64,000 nucleotides of DNA from Phymatolithon calcareum (GCA_977006965.1 OZ345376.1:1922001-1986000), one strand, 5' to 3'. Positions 10,955 through 21,990 are shown, counted from the first letter of the stretch. Numbers and translations are program-made. Notes: generated from the sequence alone by a model not told the origin.

Positions 10955-12201
10955 GAATATGTTATATAGGCACGGACTAAGCGGGGAGCCCTGCGGAACA
11001 CAACGGTCGATAATGCACCACATTTTCGTTTCATCTCCTTCGGACGTGATCCACGACGCTCTCATCAGGTAAGATACCATCTTTGTTATTTGCGCCGGCA
11101 ACTTTTTCTTCAGTCGCTCGAGGAGGATATCCCTCGGGACGCTGTCATACGCTGCTGCCAAGTCAAGTACAGCAACGAACGGGTGACCATTTTGCATAGT
11201 ATTCTTTGCGCGAAGTATGGCCAAATATGTGCTCTTGTCTCTCCGCAAACCTATTTGTGCTCTGCTAAACCGGTAGTGATCCCTTATGTATGAGTCTAGG
11301 GCGGAATCGATTATCTTCCTGACCTGACTCAGTAGAGAGATAGGCCTGTAGTTTGTAGCAACGTGTGTTGGACCTTTCTTGTAGAGGGGAATAAGTGTTT
11401 CTTGCCGCCATTGTCGTGGGAGGCACCTCAGTCGCCCGCATGTCTCCCACAGAGCCAGAATCAATTCGAAAAAGACCTCCTTGTTTGCGTGTAGCATCTC
11501 CACAGCAACGCCGTCTGGGCCCACAGCTTTCCCTGATGGCGCTCTGTTAAAGGCTCTTCGAAGGTGCCTCTTCGTTGCTCTGTTAACGGTAAACCTTTCA
11601 AGGGTCACATTCCAATCCTTCTCCGCTTTGCACACGTTCGAGATGTACGCGGAAAACTTGCTCGGGTGCACTGCGGCTCCTAGGGCCCGGTTCTTACCAG
11701 CTCGTCGCTCCTTGGACTTCATAACCTTGCTCGCGACATTTGCAGCCTCAGTGGGGCCCATCTTCTCGATTCCTTCTATAAATTTTTCAAATTGGTCCTC
11801 CTTCGATTTCCGTACCTTTTTCTGGATCAGCGCTTTGACCTTTTTCAGCTCAGCTTTGTCTGCTTGGAGACCCATCCTTTGTACCCTTTTGTAAATCCGT
11901 GCTCTTTTCTTGGCTAATTGATCGAGCTCTCTGTTCTAGAACGTCTTGTATCGTCCCGGCCTGGGCTTGCCGGAGGTCCAGGGCTTGGTTATCTTGACGC
12001 GTAGAATTTTGTACCAAGCATTGAGTTCATCTTCATTGATACAAGAGCGCAGTTTTTGGATCATCTCTGGGGCCCACGAGGATATTTCCGCACTGGCTTG
12101 TGCCGCTCGTTTTGGGCATTTCCTTGCTGCTCTTGATATGAACTTATTCTTCTGCTGTGCGTCAATTTTGTGATTCAAGAATCGCATTCGAACCGGTGTG
12201 T

Positions 12202-12386
12202 TTTTTATTCAAGTTTATTTAAAAGCCCCACACACTTTCGAAGAAATGGGCGAGGCTTCTTCTGATGCAATCTACCTTTGTGCAGCTCACGAAACGCCCA
12301 CTAGAATCGCGGACAGGAAAACTCAGGATTCAAAGTAATCCTAGCTCAGTCCTCTACAGGATTGCTGGTGCTCGGACTCGACCGCT
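12202..12386 (-). mobile_element. SINE-F copy, 5'-truncated, 14-bp TSD
   Basis: A 185-bp insert on the minus strand sits between two copies of TCGAACCGGTGTGT and splits the LINE-A endonuclease exactly within the codons for HTPVR. Its 3' end is on the left (TTTTTATTC on the plus strand) and carries the SINE-F stem with GGGGCTTTTAAATAAACTTG. Confidence 0.8.
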
Positions 12387-13825
12387 CGAACCGGTGTGTG
12401 CACTGTGTTACCATCCCATTATCCGTTCTGAACATACGGAACTTCAGCTTCCGCTGACTTTGTAAGAAATATGTCGATGTAGCTTCTCCGTTGATTTGTC
12501 ACGAATGTGGGGCTGCTCGCAGTCCTTATTCTCCAGTTGTGCCTCGCCGCCCACGATAAAATCTTGGTCCCCCTCTAGTTTCCCTTATGGTCCCAAAGTC
12601 TGTGTCTCACGTTCAGGTCACCCAAGATGACAGCTTTTCCACGGCAGTACTTGTGGAGGTAAGTAAGACACGTGTCGTAGTCTTCTTGTTTGGCTAAAGG
12701 CGAAATGTACACGACGGCAATAGTTATGTTTGCGATGTTCGCCACCACTGCTTGGTACACTTTTGTCGCTGTCTTGAAGAGGACTTTTGTGGATGTTCCT
12801 GGCCTCGTTATGAGTGCAACTCCACCACGAGGTCTATCTCCTCCTTCCTGTGGTCGTGTAGCGCAAATTTGGTCATAATTAACCCTTATCGCAGTGTCTT
12901 CTTTTTGGAAAGTCTCACACAGCCCCAATACCTCTATGTGCCGTTCTATCAGGGCTTCAACCATGGCTGGTGTTTCCGACGAACCTCCCACGTTGAAAGT
13001 ATATGATTCGATGCGGTTTCCTATGATCATCGTTCCTCATTTTCTTCAGCTTCCCCGTGCGATGCTGGCGGGTCGATTCCTATGCCGTCTTCTACGACGG
13101 TTTGTTGGCTGTTAGTAAAAGCTATAGAAGATGTGATGAAAACCGACGTCACAAAATAAACAGTTCTTTGAAGAACAGGTTAAGATCTTTTTTTTTTCCT
13201 ATTTGTTCTATCTTATCCTAATTTCTTTCATTTTGCTCTTCGCTACGCGGGTCTTCTCGTTCTATATGAATCTTTCTGGAAAACTTATTCTCTCGTGAAA
13301 GACGTGTCTTGCTGTGGCCGAAAGAGAAATTTGATGCCCTCGTATGCAGCTATTATGAGCACTGAAATTAATATCGGATCCATAGTTTGTGCTGAATAAC
13401 GACGACGACGTTGCTTGTTGGAGTGTCCTTGAGTGGTTCCCGAACTTTCGGTTATGGTGACAAGAGTTGGTGGTAGAAGGTGTTGTGAGTCGGTTTCGGC
13501 TATGGTTGCGGTTTGGTTTTTGGTTCAGGAACAGTTGATGTTGTTGTGGTGGTTGCAGATGATGATTAATACGCTTTCGACTCCCCGTACTTGTCCAAAG
13601 CGCAGTATATATGAACAGAAGAGTTGGGTATGGTTCATGCAGGAGCATTGCTGGATGTACACGTATCAGCAATGGCGCTGAGCTGTAAAAACCCTACTCA
13701 TGGAGTCCAAACCACCTGGGAGTGCACTATTCATAAATATCATCATTGTGAACTGCGAAAAAAAGGAATGAAGTGGAGACGCAAGATATGGGACAGGTGG
13801 TGCATTCCGAGCGTCGACGGATACT

Positions 13826-13943
13826 TTTTTTTAAATTTTGGAATTTATTAAACGCCCTGAACAACACTCATGAGACTGTAAGGGTGATGCGTTTCGGTTG
13901 CTACTTCTCTTGTAGCTGCCCTAACTGCAAAATCTCCCCGCCA
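13826..13943 (-). mobile_element. SINE-E copy with 9-bp TSD
   Basis: A 118-bp insert lies between ACGGATACT at 13817-13825 and 13944-13952, with an A-tail on the minus strand (T run at 13825-13832). It shares the sequence TTATTAAACGCCCTGAA...CTCATGAGA...GATGCGTTTC with about 7775-7935 (minus) and 15760-15904 (plus). Confidence 0.7.
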
Positions 13944-15759
13944 ACGGATACTGTAATTTACCAAACGGTGTCAAAAAAGTAATTGCTGGACTCTCGAAAC
14001 CATTGACTGATTTCGCGCGACTTTTCAAAAATCTGGTGCTGTTGTGTTTTTTTGTAAACATCAAAACATTGTTTATGAGAAGCATTTGAAAAGCGTAGAT
14101 ATCACAATTCTAATCCAGTTGATAACACACAGATATTCGTTTTTTTGATAACGTGACTTCGTGGAAAGTACAGTAGGACGTGAAAACGCACCAACTTCCT
14201 CTTCTTCTACTCTAATTCGAGTGCCAATGATACGCGCTGCAAATCGCGCGTCATCCGAAACCAGCTCCAACCAAAGTGATCCCCAATTTGGCATCACTCA
14301 CAGGCCGGATAGAATCCCGCGCGCATTCTCGCGCCGGTCATCCTATTCCGCACGCATATTTTATTCGTATTCCCTCCTCTTCCAGGCCCTCTGTTCCTGA
14401 GTTGCTGGAACAAGCACTCGCGCCCAGACCAGAGGGATAGATTACGCGTCGTATCAATATTTAGCACGCCTGAATCGACCGATAGACAGAGGGAGACACG
14501 ATCAATACACTTTCCATTCTTTCTTCACAACCAAGGATGATCCTTGTTGTTCCTTTTCCCATCGTCTGTTTAGCCGCATTCCCTTTCCTTTCATTCAGGG
14601 CTTTTCAGCCACAGCCATTGGCCTCATCTGCTCTGAAGCTGATACTACAATCTCCGCATGAGTTTCTTCTCGGAAGTTGCATGACAGTGCCAACAGTGCG
14701 CAGGAGAGTATGGAATTTGATCGAGGGCAGCAATAGTATCTGGCGGACAAGATTAGCACAGTGGCATAATCCATACACAGTGGGAGCGGAACTGCTTGTT
14801 GCATTAGTGCATACTTCATTTTTTGACGCTGCTTGTTGTTTTGACGCTATGACATCGCCTTTGCCATTGTTTTTGTCAGGATTGCTTCACTTTTTGCATA
14901 CCATGCACATCATGAAACAGTATGAATGCAACGTTAGGCAGTTAATTTTTGAGAACTGTTATCAACATGAGAACTATGCAATGTATGTTTGTTCCATTGA
15001 CTCACTCCTTGAAAGGTATCTCATTGGCACTGGGTGAGAAGCAGATATTTAATTATTCCACGGTTTGTGAAATGATACTGTAGTGTAATGTGTATGATAC
15101 TACACATCGAATCACAAGAGTCCAGCAATAGGGTTCTTCTGCAAAAACATTCAACGCTTGGAATGCGTAATTTAGAGGATTTATTGAGAATGTAAATTAC
15201 CATGTGTCCCAACTTGAGGAAATAACGCCTGGAATGCACGACCTGTGCCATACTGTATCTCGCGCCTCCGCGTCAATCCTTTTTTCCACAGTCCTCAATG
15301 ACGATTTTTGTGACTAGTGCACCCCCAGGAGATACCCCTCACTTTGTCATACACAAAGCGCCAGTGTCGTGACGTATAGATCCAGCAATGCTCCTACCTG
15401 AACCATACCCCATTCTTCTGTTCATGAATACTTCGTTTTGGACAAGTGCGGGGAGTCGAAAGCGTATTGATCATCATCTGCAACCAACACAACAATATCA
15501 GCTGTACCTGAACCAAAACTAAACCGAAACCACAGCCGAAACCGACTCACAACACCTTCTATCACCAACTCTTGTCACCATAACCGAAAGTTCGGGAACC
15601 GCTCAAGGACACTCCAACAAGCAACATCATCGTTAATCAGCACAAAGTATGGACCCGATATTAGTTTCAGTGCTTATAATAGCTGCATATGAGGGCATCA
15701 AATTTCTCTGTCGGCCAAAGCAGTAAGCAAGACAAGTCTTTCACGAGACAATAAGTTTT

Positions 15760-15904
15760 TGCAGCTAGGGCCACGATATACAAGATTGCGGAAGAAGCAT
15801 ATATGAATGTTATACTATGCTACAAGGCCGTAGCAACTGAAACGCATCTCCCTTACAGTCTAAAGAGTGTTACTGGGAGCGTATAATAAATACTACTAAA
15901 AAAA
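15760..15904 (+). mobile_element. SINE-E copy
   Basis: An insert of about 145 bp has an A run at its right end (15898-15906) and AAGTTTT at both sides (15753-15759 and 15905-15911). It starts GCAGCTAGGGCCACG, the same 5' end seen on the minus strand near 7925. It may be full length for this family. Confidence 0.65.
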
Positions 15905-16907
15905 AAGTTTTCGAGCACGTTTCAAAACCCGCGTAACAAAGAGCTGAATGGAAGAAATTAGGATAAGATAGAGCAAGCAGGAAAAAATAAAACGCGATCC
16001 TAACCTGTTCTTCAAAGAACTGTTTTCTTGTTATATCGGTGTTCGTCACATCTTCTACAACTCTTACTTCGTGATTCGTCTTGGAACACACAAAAAGTGA
16101 CCTGGCCTTTCCATAAGACCTCAAAAGCTGTGTACCGCAAAATATGCTGATAGTCCAGGTCAAAAGAAAAAACAAAGATGTCTGAGTGCTGATCGCTGAG
16201 TGCATGGTGCATGGTGCACAGTGCAAATGGCAATATGAATGTTGACTCAACGAGGCCTTCTAATGTTACATTCGCATAGCTTGTTCTTCATCTTCATTCT
16301 GTCTCTTGCCTGGTTATTGTTTTCGACATATCTCTTGTCTGCGCACAAAAAGGCACACATAGGCATGGCTCCGTTCTCAATGAGGTTTAATGAAGCTCTT
16401 CCGGAATCAAGGAGTAGATATCTTCCCCAAAAACTAACTCCTTTGCCCAGATCAAATGTCTCTCAGAAGCAATCCAAATTATATCCATAGCATCAGTTGT
16501 AAACTATTAAATGCCTAACGTTGCGTTCATACTGTATCATGATGTGCATGGCATGCAAAACGGTTGGGGATGGCGGTTTTCAGAACTCGGAAAAAAGAGT
16601 TTTTGCAAATTGGAGCTCTTTGCAAGTGCTTGTGTAGGTTGTGGGTGTCTGTGGATGTTTAGAAAGCGGAACAAGGTGGCTTGAGCACTTGTCTACTGCT
16701 TTCTGATGATGGATGTGTACAAAATGTGGTGATTTTGAAAAAGCATTGCTCAAATATATTACTGCTGACCGGAGGCAAAATTATTGAAAACCTCCTTTTT
16801 TCCCCATTCTCGCCCTCCCACTACCTCCGCCCCGTCTCGCTGATGTTTGAAACCGGGTTTTTCCATCGCACCGCCCTTTTCCACACCGCAAGCACTTTTT
16901 AACCCTC

Positions 16908-17217
16908 TCTTTCGTAATTAATTGGATTTCTTGAGAACGTACCATGTGTCCCAACTGGATGAAATTCGGTACCTGTCTAGGCATATTCTATTAATATTGA
17001 AAATTCAGCTTCCTTAATCGGAATTACAAAGAATCACGTAAATGGCTCTAGCCACGTCAATCTCTTCTGCCGGGATCTTTGAAGGCTTCTTCAGGATTCT
17101 GCTGAGTGTTCCCACTGCCCATGATCCTTGACTGCCCATTTCTTCAATTAAGTTCGGTGAGTTTCTCGGAAAATGGCCTACAAACCACCTTGCACAAAGA
17201 AATCTGTATCTGCTTTC
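16908..17217 (-). mobile_element. LINE-B 3' fragment with TSD
   Basis: A 310-bp 5'-truncated insert lies between TTTAACCCTC at 16898-16907 and 17218-17227. The minus strand encodes RYRFLCARWFVGHFP and RAIYVILCNSD, the LINE-B protein end. The right arm has the empty site (GAGGGTTAAA at 47495-47504), so it inserted after the segmental duplication. Confidence 0.85.
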
Positions 17218-17244
17218 TTTAACCCTCAATCTCAAAATCCACAC

Positions 17245-18324
17245 TTTTTCACATAATCAACATCAATAAGCCGCCGAATCACTGCAAATGGTACCCTGCT
17301 CTTGTTTCTAAATATAGCACCCTCCCCTGAATCCTTTCCTTCCTCTTCTACCTTCAATTATTTACAACTTGTACAATCACTACTAAAATCGCCCATTCTA
17401 CTAAATTCTGTTTTCCGCGCCTCTCACAAGCCCCGCAGACAACAAACACATCGTTTCCACCCCACACCGCACCACGGCCCCCCATTCTCAAACCGTGTCC
17501 TCACATTTTCGCCTCTTCGCCCACCGCATCCGCCCAAATCCGATTCCACTGTCCCACGTTGCCGAACGCAATTTTTATCCTGTATATTGTCGTCACCATC
17601 TCCTGCCCATACCACTTCTAAACTATCTTCACATTATAAAAGTCACCCCTTTTTCCTCACCCCATCTCAACCCATGTCAACCACCATGGCAATGGACGAA
17701 CGCTCACCACCACAACACTAAAACCGAAACAGAAAGTGCAACCGACACCGAACACGGCTCCCTCTCCTTCAACTGATTCACTGTACACTACCGACCCATC
17801 AATACGTCATATATCAATCAAATGAACAATATGAAACCCGACCCACCTTCTATTGGCAAATTACTTCTATGGTACTCAGAAGGCCCTGTACGAAGCATCT
17901 GAACTCTCTCTCCTCACAGCAGTGCAACCTCTAGCAATACACCCACGTGCACTCACTTCTATCACCACATCTATCATATTGCCTAATACAGTGCTGTACA
18001 TTATTAAACTTTACTTTACGTCGACGGTAGGTAGCAGCTGAGGAAGTGCTGCCCATATCTTCGGAAGTCTGCTGCGCTTTTATATTAACTTGGATTAAAA
18101 AATTATAAAACTTTAAACTCTACTGCACCAAACCCCTTCATTCATCAAATTAGTACACTGGTGCCACTCGCTGTCATCTATTTCACCAACCACAACACAG
18201 ACGCTGCGGTGCGCTATCTTTCATCACCCCGTGAACAGTACTATGAACACTACCGAAGGTTGCTGGGCAACCTTTTGTAGAATCATACCGATATTGCACG
18301 TTTGTTTACTGCATAACAAATTGG
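17245..18324. other. Noncoding region downstream of the dehydrogenase gene
   Basis: Conserved in the inverted copy (about 45550-47470) but with no credible coding frame. The sequence is C- and T-rich on the plus strand. An old SINE-F tail (18030-18090) is present in both arms and therefore predates the duplication. The empty target site of R780 copy 3 lies at 17857-17868 (CAAATTACTTCT). Confidence 0.5.
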
Positions 18325-19371
18325 CTACTGATTCCTATTCAGCACAGCCCATTCGCATTCCTCTTCCGATACGCTACCAGAGCTGCAGCTGGATCCATCT
18401 GTACCCACACCACCAACTCGTTCAACCTTTCCATTCACACCCTTGTGGAAGGTCGCATTGTTTGCGTGATTGTACCCATACAGCACCTCTTCCGTATCCG
18501 TCGCTTTTACCACATTATTTACGTCCACCACGCACTGGAACAGATTGCATTGCAGTCCATACACTCGTTCCATGTTGGCCAGCTCGGCGCTGTCCTTCGG
18601 CAGGCACGTCCCGTAGTACGCATGTCCCGGTGTCAGTCCGTACATCGGATTGATAAGCCCTTCGCAGGTGCGTGCGATGATTTTGAATGTGCGTTCGGCG
18701 TCGATTTTCTTGCCATCTCGACCGCGGATCTCTTGCACCAACAGATCGGCCTGATTCCAGTAGCTGATCTTCATTGCGTTAAAGGAGTTGTGGAAAATCT
18801 TCATGATCTCAGCTTCGTCGATGGTGCAAAAAGTGATGTTGTCGGCGGTGATGAAGTGCTGCTGGAATCGGTAATAGTCGGCTATCTCGTGCGCGCTGTC
18901 GCACCCGAGAACCACTTGCCACGGCGACGTTGCATCTTCCACAGCAGACCGGGCGCGAAGGAACTCAGGCTGGAAGCACAGACGCACGGAGTGGCCGACC
19001 TCCTTCTCCACCGCCGCTTTGTAGGCGGAACAGAAGCCGATGGTGACAGTGGAGCGGACGACGACCACGGCGTTAGGATTAGATCGGATGATGGAAGTAA
19101 CGTTGGGGAGGGAGGTCCAGATGTAGGTCATGTTGAGAGCGCCGGTGTGCGGGTTCAACGGGGTGTTGATGCTGAGGAGAATGAAGTGGACATTTTGGAG
19201 GAGGGACAAATCGTGGGACACGTGATGAACGTGATAGCAGTGAGAGATTTGGTGCATGCGGTTGTAGCTGGCTTCAACACCGATAACACGGTGTCCGGCG
19301 TTTGAGAATGCAAGAGCATAGGCGTGACCAACAATTCCGCACCCGATCTGCACAACGGTGGAAGGAGTCAT
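18325..19371 (-). CDS. UDP-glucose/GDP-mannose 6-dehydrogenase family protein, short form
   Basis: This family performs the NAD-dependent four-electron oxidation of a nucleotide sugar to the uronic acid form, feeding cell-wall polysaccharide synthesis. From the ATG at 19371 the product has 348 residues. It shows the Rossmann motif IGCGIVGHAYALAFSNAGH at its start, RSTVTIGFC, QPEFLRARSAVED (catalytic Glu), EIMKIFHNSFNAMKISYWN (catalytic Lys) and YYGTCLPKDSAELA (catalytic Cys). An in-frame upstream ATG at 19653 would add 94 basic, Pro/Thr/Ser-rich residues, possibly a targeting peptide or just open sequence. The usual C-terminal nucleotide-sugar-binding domain is missing: after about residue 390 of the long form the sequence is Gly/Ser-rich and unrelated. 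It is intronless. Substrate (UDP-Glc or GDP-Man) cannot be told from sequence. It is the only host gene here with an uninterrupted frame. Confidence 0.85.
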   Translation of the reverse strand: MTPSTVVQIGCGIVGHAYALAFSNAGHRVIGVEASYNRMHQISHCYHVHHVSHDLSLLQNVHFILLSINTPLNPHTGALNMTYIWTSLPNVTSIIRSNPNAVVVVRSTVTIGFCSAYKAAVEKEVGHSVRLCFQPEFLRARSAVEDATSPWQVVLGCDSAHEIADYYRFQQHFITADNITFCTIDEAEIMKIFHNSFNAMKISYWNQADLLVQEIRGRDGKKIDAERTFKIIARTCEGLINPMYGLTPGHAYYGTCLPKDSAELANMERVYGLQCNLFQCVVDVNNVVKATDTEEVLYGYNHANNATFHKGVNGKVERVGGVGTDGSSCSSGSVSEEECEWAVLNRNQ

Positions 19372-19696
19372 TGGGGTGGTGACGGTAAATGGATTGACAA
19401 TGAATGCTGAATACGTGATGGATGTGTGTACGATGGAGTGGATGGGACGAGAAGGCGGGGTGATTCGTGTGTTGATAGATTTATATTGGGAGGGTTGAGG
19501 AGGAGTTGTTGTTGGAAAGCGGAATCGAGGTGGCTTCCGCTTCAGCTTCCGTTTCCAAGATGGTGCCATTTCAGGGTGGTGCCATTTGCAGGTGAGACTC
19601 CTTTGCATACAAATCGGGTAAGGAGTAGGGATGTGACAGTTTGGAGCTACCACTAGGTTTGTAAATAGAGTGGAATATTGTGCAAAATGTGTCGCT

Positions 19697-19725
19697 AATA
19701 GAACGGAATTAAATTCCGTTCTATT
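19697..19725. promoter_or_regulatory. 29-bp perfect palindrome between divergent genes
   Basis: AATAGAACGGAATT, one central A, then AATTCCGTTCTATT. It lies 44 bp upstream of the dehydrogenase long-form ATG and about 420 bp upstream of the cupin ATG. A dimeric regulator site is a reasonable guess. A cruciform or MITE scar is also possible. Confidence 0.45.
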
Positions 19726-20141
19726 CTAATTTTGTGGTGCAGAATTAGCACTGACAATACTTTTTGGTGCACCTTCCCACACAAGTGCTTCATTCAAACC
19801 ACGGTCCTTCTTATAATTCCTACGCGAGCGGGGGAATGTTGGGCAGGGAAATTGTTTCAAACGGAGCACCGTAGTGTGAAATGCGAGGACCGCACATGGA
19901 AAAGCACCCCACCCCGATTTGGGTGGTGCACAACAGTAATAATAATATTATTGTACAGCACGTCACGTTTCACAGTTGCTTATAACCTCATCATGCCCGC
20001 GCTCAAACCAATCCAAACACTCGTCTTCCGCACCCCGCTCCACCTCACCTCACCTCAATCATCCTCATTGCAAACTCTCCATCCCTTTCATCGCATTCAT
20101 TCTTCCATCGTAGCAACCAAACCAAGCAGCTACTCACACAA

Positions 20142-20649
20142 ATGCCGCGCTCATCACTTATCACCGCTCTCCTCTTTTCCGCTCTCCTCCACATCTCCAC
20201 CGCCGCCATCCCCAGCCTCGGTCCATTCACTGCTCAAAAGGTCCGCTCCAACCTTCGTGACGCTGACTTTGTCATCCGTGGCAATGTCCCGCCGATCTCC
20301 CGAATAAAGCCTTTTCCGGTATCACCGCTGACGCCACCAACACGAAGGTGCTGTCTGCGACCGACACCCAGTTCCAGTGCATGTCGCATCTGGCCGTCGG
20401 TTTGCAAAACATTACCATCCGCGTGGCGCCGAGGTGCTGTATGTGACCAGAGGAACAATGATTTCCTACCTGTGGGACGAAGGAAATAATGCGAGAATTA
20501 TCCGAAATTTGGTGAGGAAGGGGGATTCCACGGTGTTCCCTCAGGGTCTTGTGCATCTTGTGAAGTGCATCAGCAACATTGATTGTACCTTCGTCGGAGT
20601 GCTGAACTCAGGAGACCCGGGCACCGTTCCTGTTGCTGCTGCGGCGTAA
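20142..20649 (+). pseudogene. Secreted germin-like cupin, two frameshifts
   Basis: The frame opens with a signal peptide (MPRSSLITALLFSALLHIST, cleavage probably after the following AA). It passes to a second frame at about 20285 (ADLPNKAFSGITADATNTKV) and a third at about 20376 (FAKHYHPRGAEVLYVTRGT), ending PGTVPVAAAA. The first germin box supplies HxH and Glu metal ligands (HYHPRGAE). The second, KGDSTVFPQGLVHLVK, supplies the last His. Total about 168 residues, shorter than plant germins. Germin-like proteins are extracellular metal-binding proteins, some with oxalate oxidase or superoxide dismutase activity. Either two single-base indels killed the gene or the assembly has errors. Otherwise the domain is complete. 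Confidence 0.75.
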
Positions 20650-21740
20650 TCATCAAGATTGTGTGTGAGTGTGAAGGCATTGGGCGAAGCGTGCAGCAGG
20701 ACGAGCACCAAGTTTGAATATATATTAGGAAGGTGGAGATAATTTATTCCTTAAACACAGCATGTGCAGTGTGCTTCATTTTTGTAAAGGGCTTAAATGG
20801 GGAGCGTTATGTGGGAGAGGGAGGCCTTCTTTGCGGTTGTGCAGTTTGTAAATGGACATGGTTGAAGAAGAAAAAGGGAGATTTTTATTTAAAAGTTACC
20901 AGCACATCTGCTGACGCTTGGGGCAACTTTCCTACGGCCAAGAGGTTTTGGCTGGATTCTGTCTATGGAAGAGTTTCTTTTCTTTTTGGTGTAAAACGAA
21001 TCAGTGGACTACAAAAACCCACCTCTTGTCTCCTGCACATGGTTGAAGCAGGAAGGGCAGGGCGCAGGAATGCATGGTGCTGACTGTGGAAATTATGATA
21101 TTGGCCAGCTCCAACACTCCCCATCATTTAGAAAAACAATGCTCAAATATTTGAGGCCCTGCTGGCCGGAGGAAATTTTTTTGAAAACCTCCTTTTTACC
21201 CTTTTCTCACTCTTTCACTAGTTGACCACGCGTGTCACTGCACAGTGGAATGTTTTCCCCCTCGAGGCCGAATTATGGGCCTGAACTAGGTTTTTTCACT
21301 CCACCAGATCATGTCGAACCCGACAATGCGAGCGATGATCTAAGAAAGACCCTGTCATTGGCCATGTGGCCTTCGCTGAGTTGACCCAGGCGCCTTTGGG
21401 CGCGTTGGTAACTTGCGAATAAAAGCGCGCACGTTTTCTTTGCCCTCTCACTACGTGCATCTGGTCCGACGACTGCTAAGTTCCCGCGCCTCACCAAACT
21501 AGGTCACAACCGCAATTTGCAAACCATTGCAAACACCAGCCCTAGCCCTTTAGAAATCGAAAAGTTTCCCAAGTGTTTGCTGATGCATTTTTTTCATTTG
21601 CACAATGATAGTAATTTCTTATTCTTCACGTCCCGGAGAAGCTCATTTGTAGCATCAGAATTCCGCTTACGTACAACACGCTACACCAGAGTGATTAATA
21701 AAGATAAATATGATTTTCTTAGTGAGCACAATTTGCATGT
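20650..21740. other. Noncoding; tail-G copies
   Basis: It holds a tail-G copy on the minus strand (20873-21010: TTTATTTAAAAGTTACC...TTGGGGCAACTTTCC) and another on the plus strand (about 21375-21430: GACCCAGGCGCC...GTTGGTAACTTGCGAATAAA). Other tail-G copies are at 22335-22395, 34440-34565, 45925-45965 and 61180-61230. No gene is seen. Confidence 0.5.
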
Positions 21741-21744
21741 GTCA

Positions 21745-21990
21745 GGGGATGTATGTTGCTTTATTTTAAAAGCACCCAAGATCTCACTGTGAGTAACGGG
21801 GCAGCTTCTCAATTACTTCTAACTTACTGCATTCTATTTTCCTAACATTTCCTTGATTCAAGTTTCTCTTCATATGAGAGTTCGAGTTAGTATTTTGCAT
21901 TCATATTCAGTCTCTTTGCCCATCATCTTAGACCCGAGAATGCGTTGAAGTGCAATAAGCTCAATTTCAGCACTGCCTTTGTCAGGGCTA
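21745..21990 (-). repeat. LINE-A 3' fragment
   Basis: The minus strand encodes the LINE-A protein end (KETEYECKILTRTL, then RETRIKEMLGK), with one stop, followed by the stem and TTTTAAAATAAAGC 3' end. It is 5'-truncated. Confidence 0.65.

Larger units (their letters stand above)
8725..13030 (-). pseudogene. LINE-A ORF2: endonuclease and reverse transcriptase
   Basis: Segments in order: 13030-12575 endonuclease start (YTFNVGG, LCETFQKED, GDLNVRH), continuing past a stop to YIDIFLTKS; 12187-11936 linker; 11875-10960 thumb/fingers and palm with YRPISLLSQ, VAVLDLAAAYDSVP (catalytic Asp of motif A) and GSPLSPCLYNIF; then, after the R780 insert, 10170-9613 with LFADDVLLQ (FADD box), KSEVL and YLGISM; then, after a SINE-F insert, 9283-8725 C-terminal domain ending RALRGRETRIKEILEA. 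The start ATG at 13030 overlaps the ORF1 stop as ATGA. It is broken by stops and by three insertions. It is related to, but clearly diverged from, LINE-M. Confidence 0.85.
8640..13117 (-). mobile_element. LINE-A, nearly full ORF2, with nested insertions
   Basis: On the minus strand the order is: end of ORF1 (13117-13031), ORF2 with APE-type endonuclease, reverse transcriptase and C-terminal domain, then an 85-base 3' UTR ending GGGAGCTTTTAAAATAAATC. Three later insertions cut it: SINE-F (12202-12386), R780 (10177-10954) and SINE-F (9294-9600), each with its own TSD. Most of ORF1 is missing, so the copy is 5'-truncated. It is inserted against the hAT remnant. Confidence 0.85.
13131..16190. repeat. 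Mosaic repeat, unit B: foldback with long inverted arms
   Basis: The left arm (about 13131-13990) is the inverted copy of the right arm (about 15110-16050). Matching landmarks include ACAGTTCTTTGAAGAACAGG, TTCGGTTATGGTGACAAGAG and GGTGCATTCCGAGCG. The middle (14000-15110) is the part shared with units A, C and 60050-60420. Units A and C keep only the right arm. SINE-E copies at 13826-13943 and 15760-15904 and a 57-bp LINE-B tail at 15167-15223 were inserted later. No transposase is present. It looks like a non-autonomous foldback element. Confidence 0.65.
14000..19100. repeat. Left arm of inverted segmental duplication
   Basis: This stretch is homologous, in reverse, to about 54130-44785. 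It covers the unit B/C mosaic, 16239-16500, the noncoding region downstream of the dehydrogenase gene, and the 3' two thirds of that gene. Left-arm-specific insertion: LINE-B tail at 16908-17217. The arms are clearly diverged by substitutions and small indels, so the duplication is not recent. Confidence 0.85.

Noticed and set aside
12355-12386. tRNA-like B-box (GGTCGAGTCC) at the start of the SINE-F copy
   Set aside because: The surrounding bases do not pair as a T-arm, there is no A-box, and the longer copy at 9294 does not have it.
18445-19305. 286-residue plus-strand open frame
   Set aside because: It is antisense to the dehydrogenase gene, whose catalytic motifs are unmistakable. It is a product of that gene's codon usage, and the same antisense frame appears in the pseudogene copy.
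18325-19371. Viral origin of the dehydrogenase (large algal viruses carry UGD genes)
   Set aside because: No viral neighbours. The gene is duplicated with host-type repeats and beside a cupin gene. Nothing in the sequence supports a virus.
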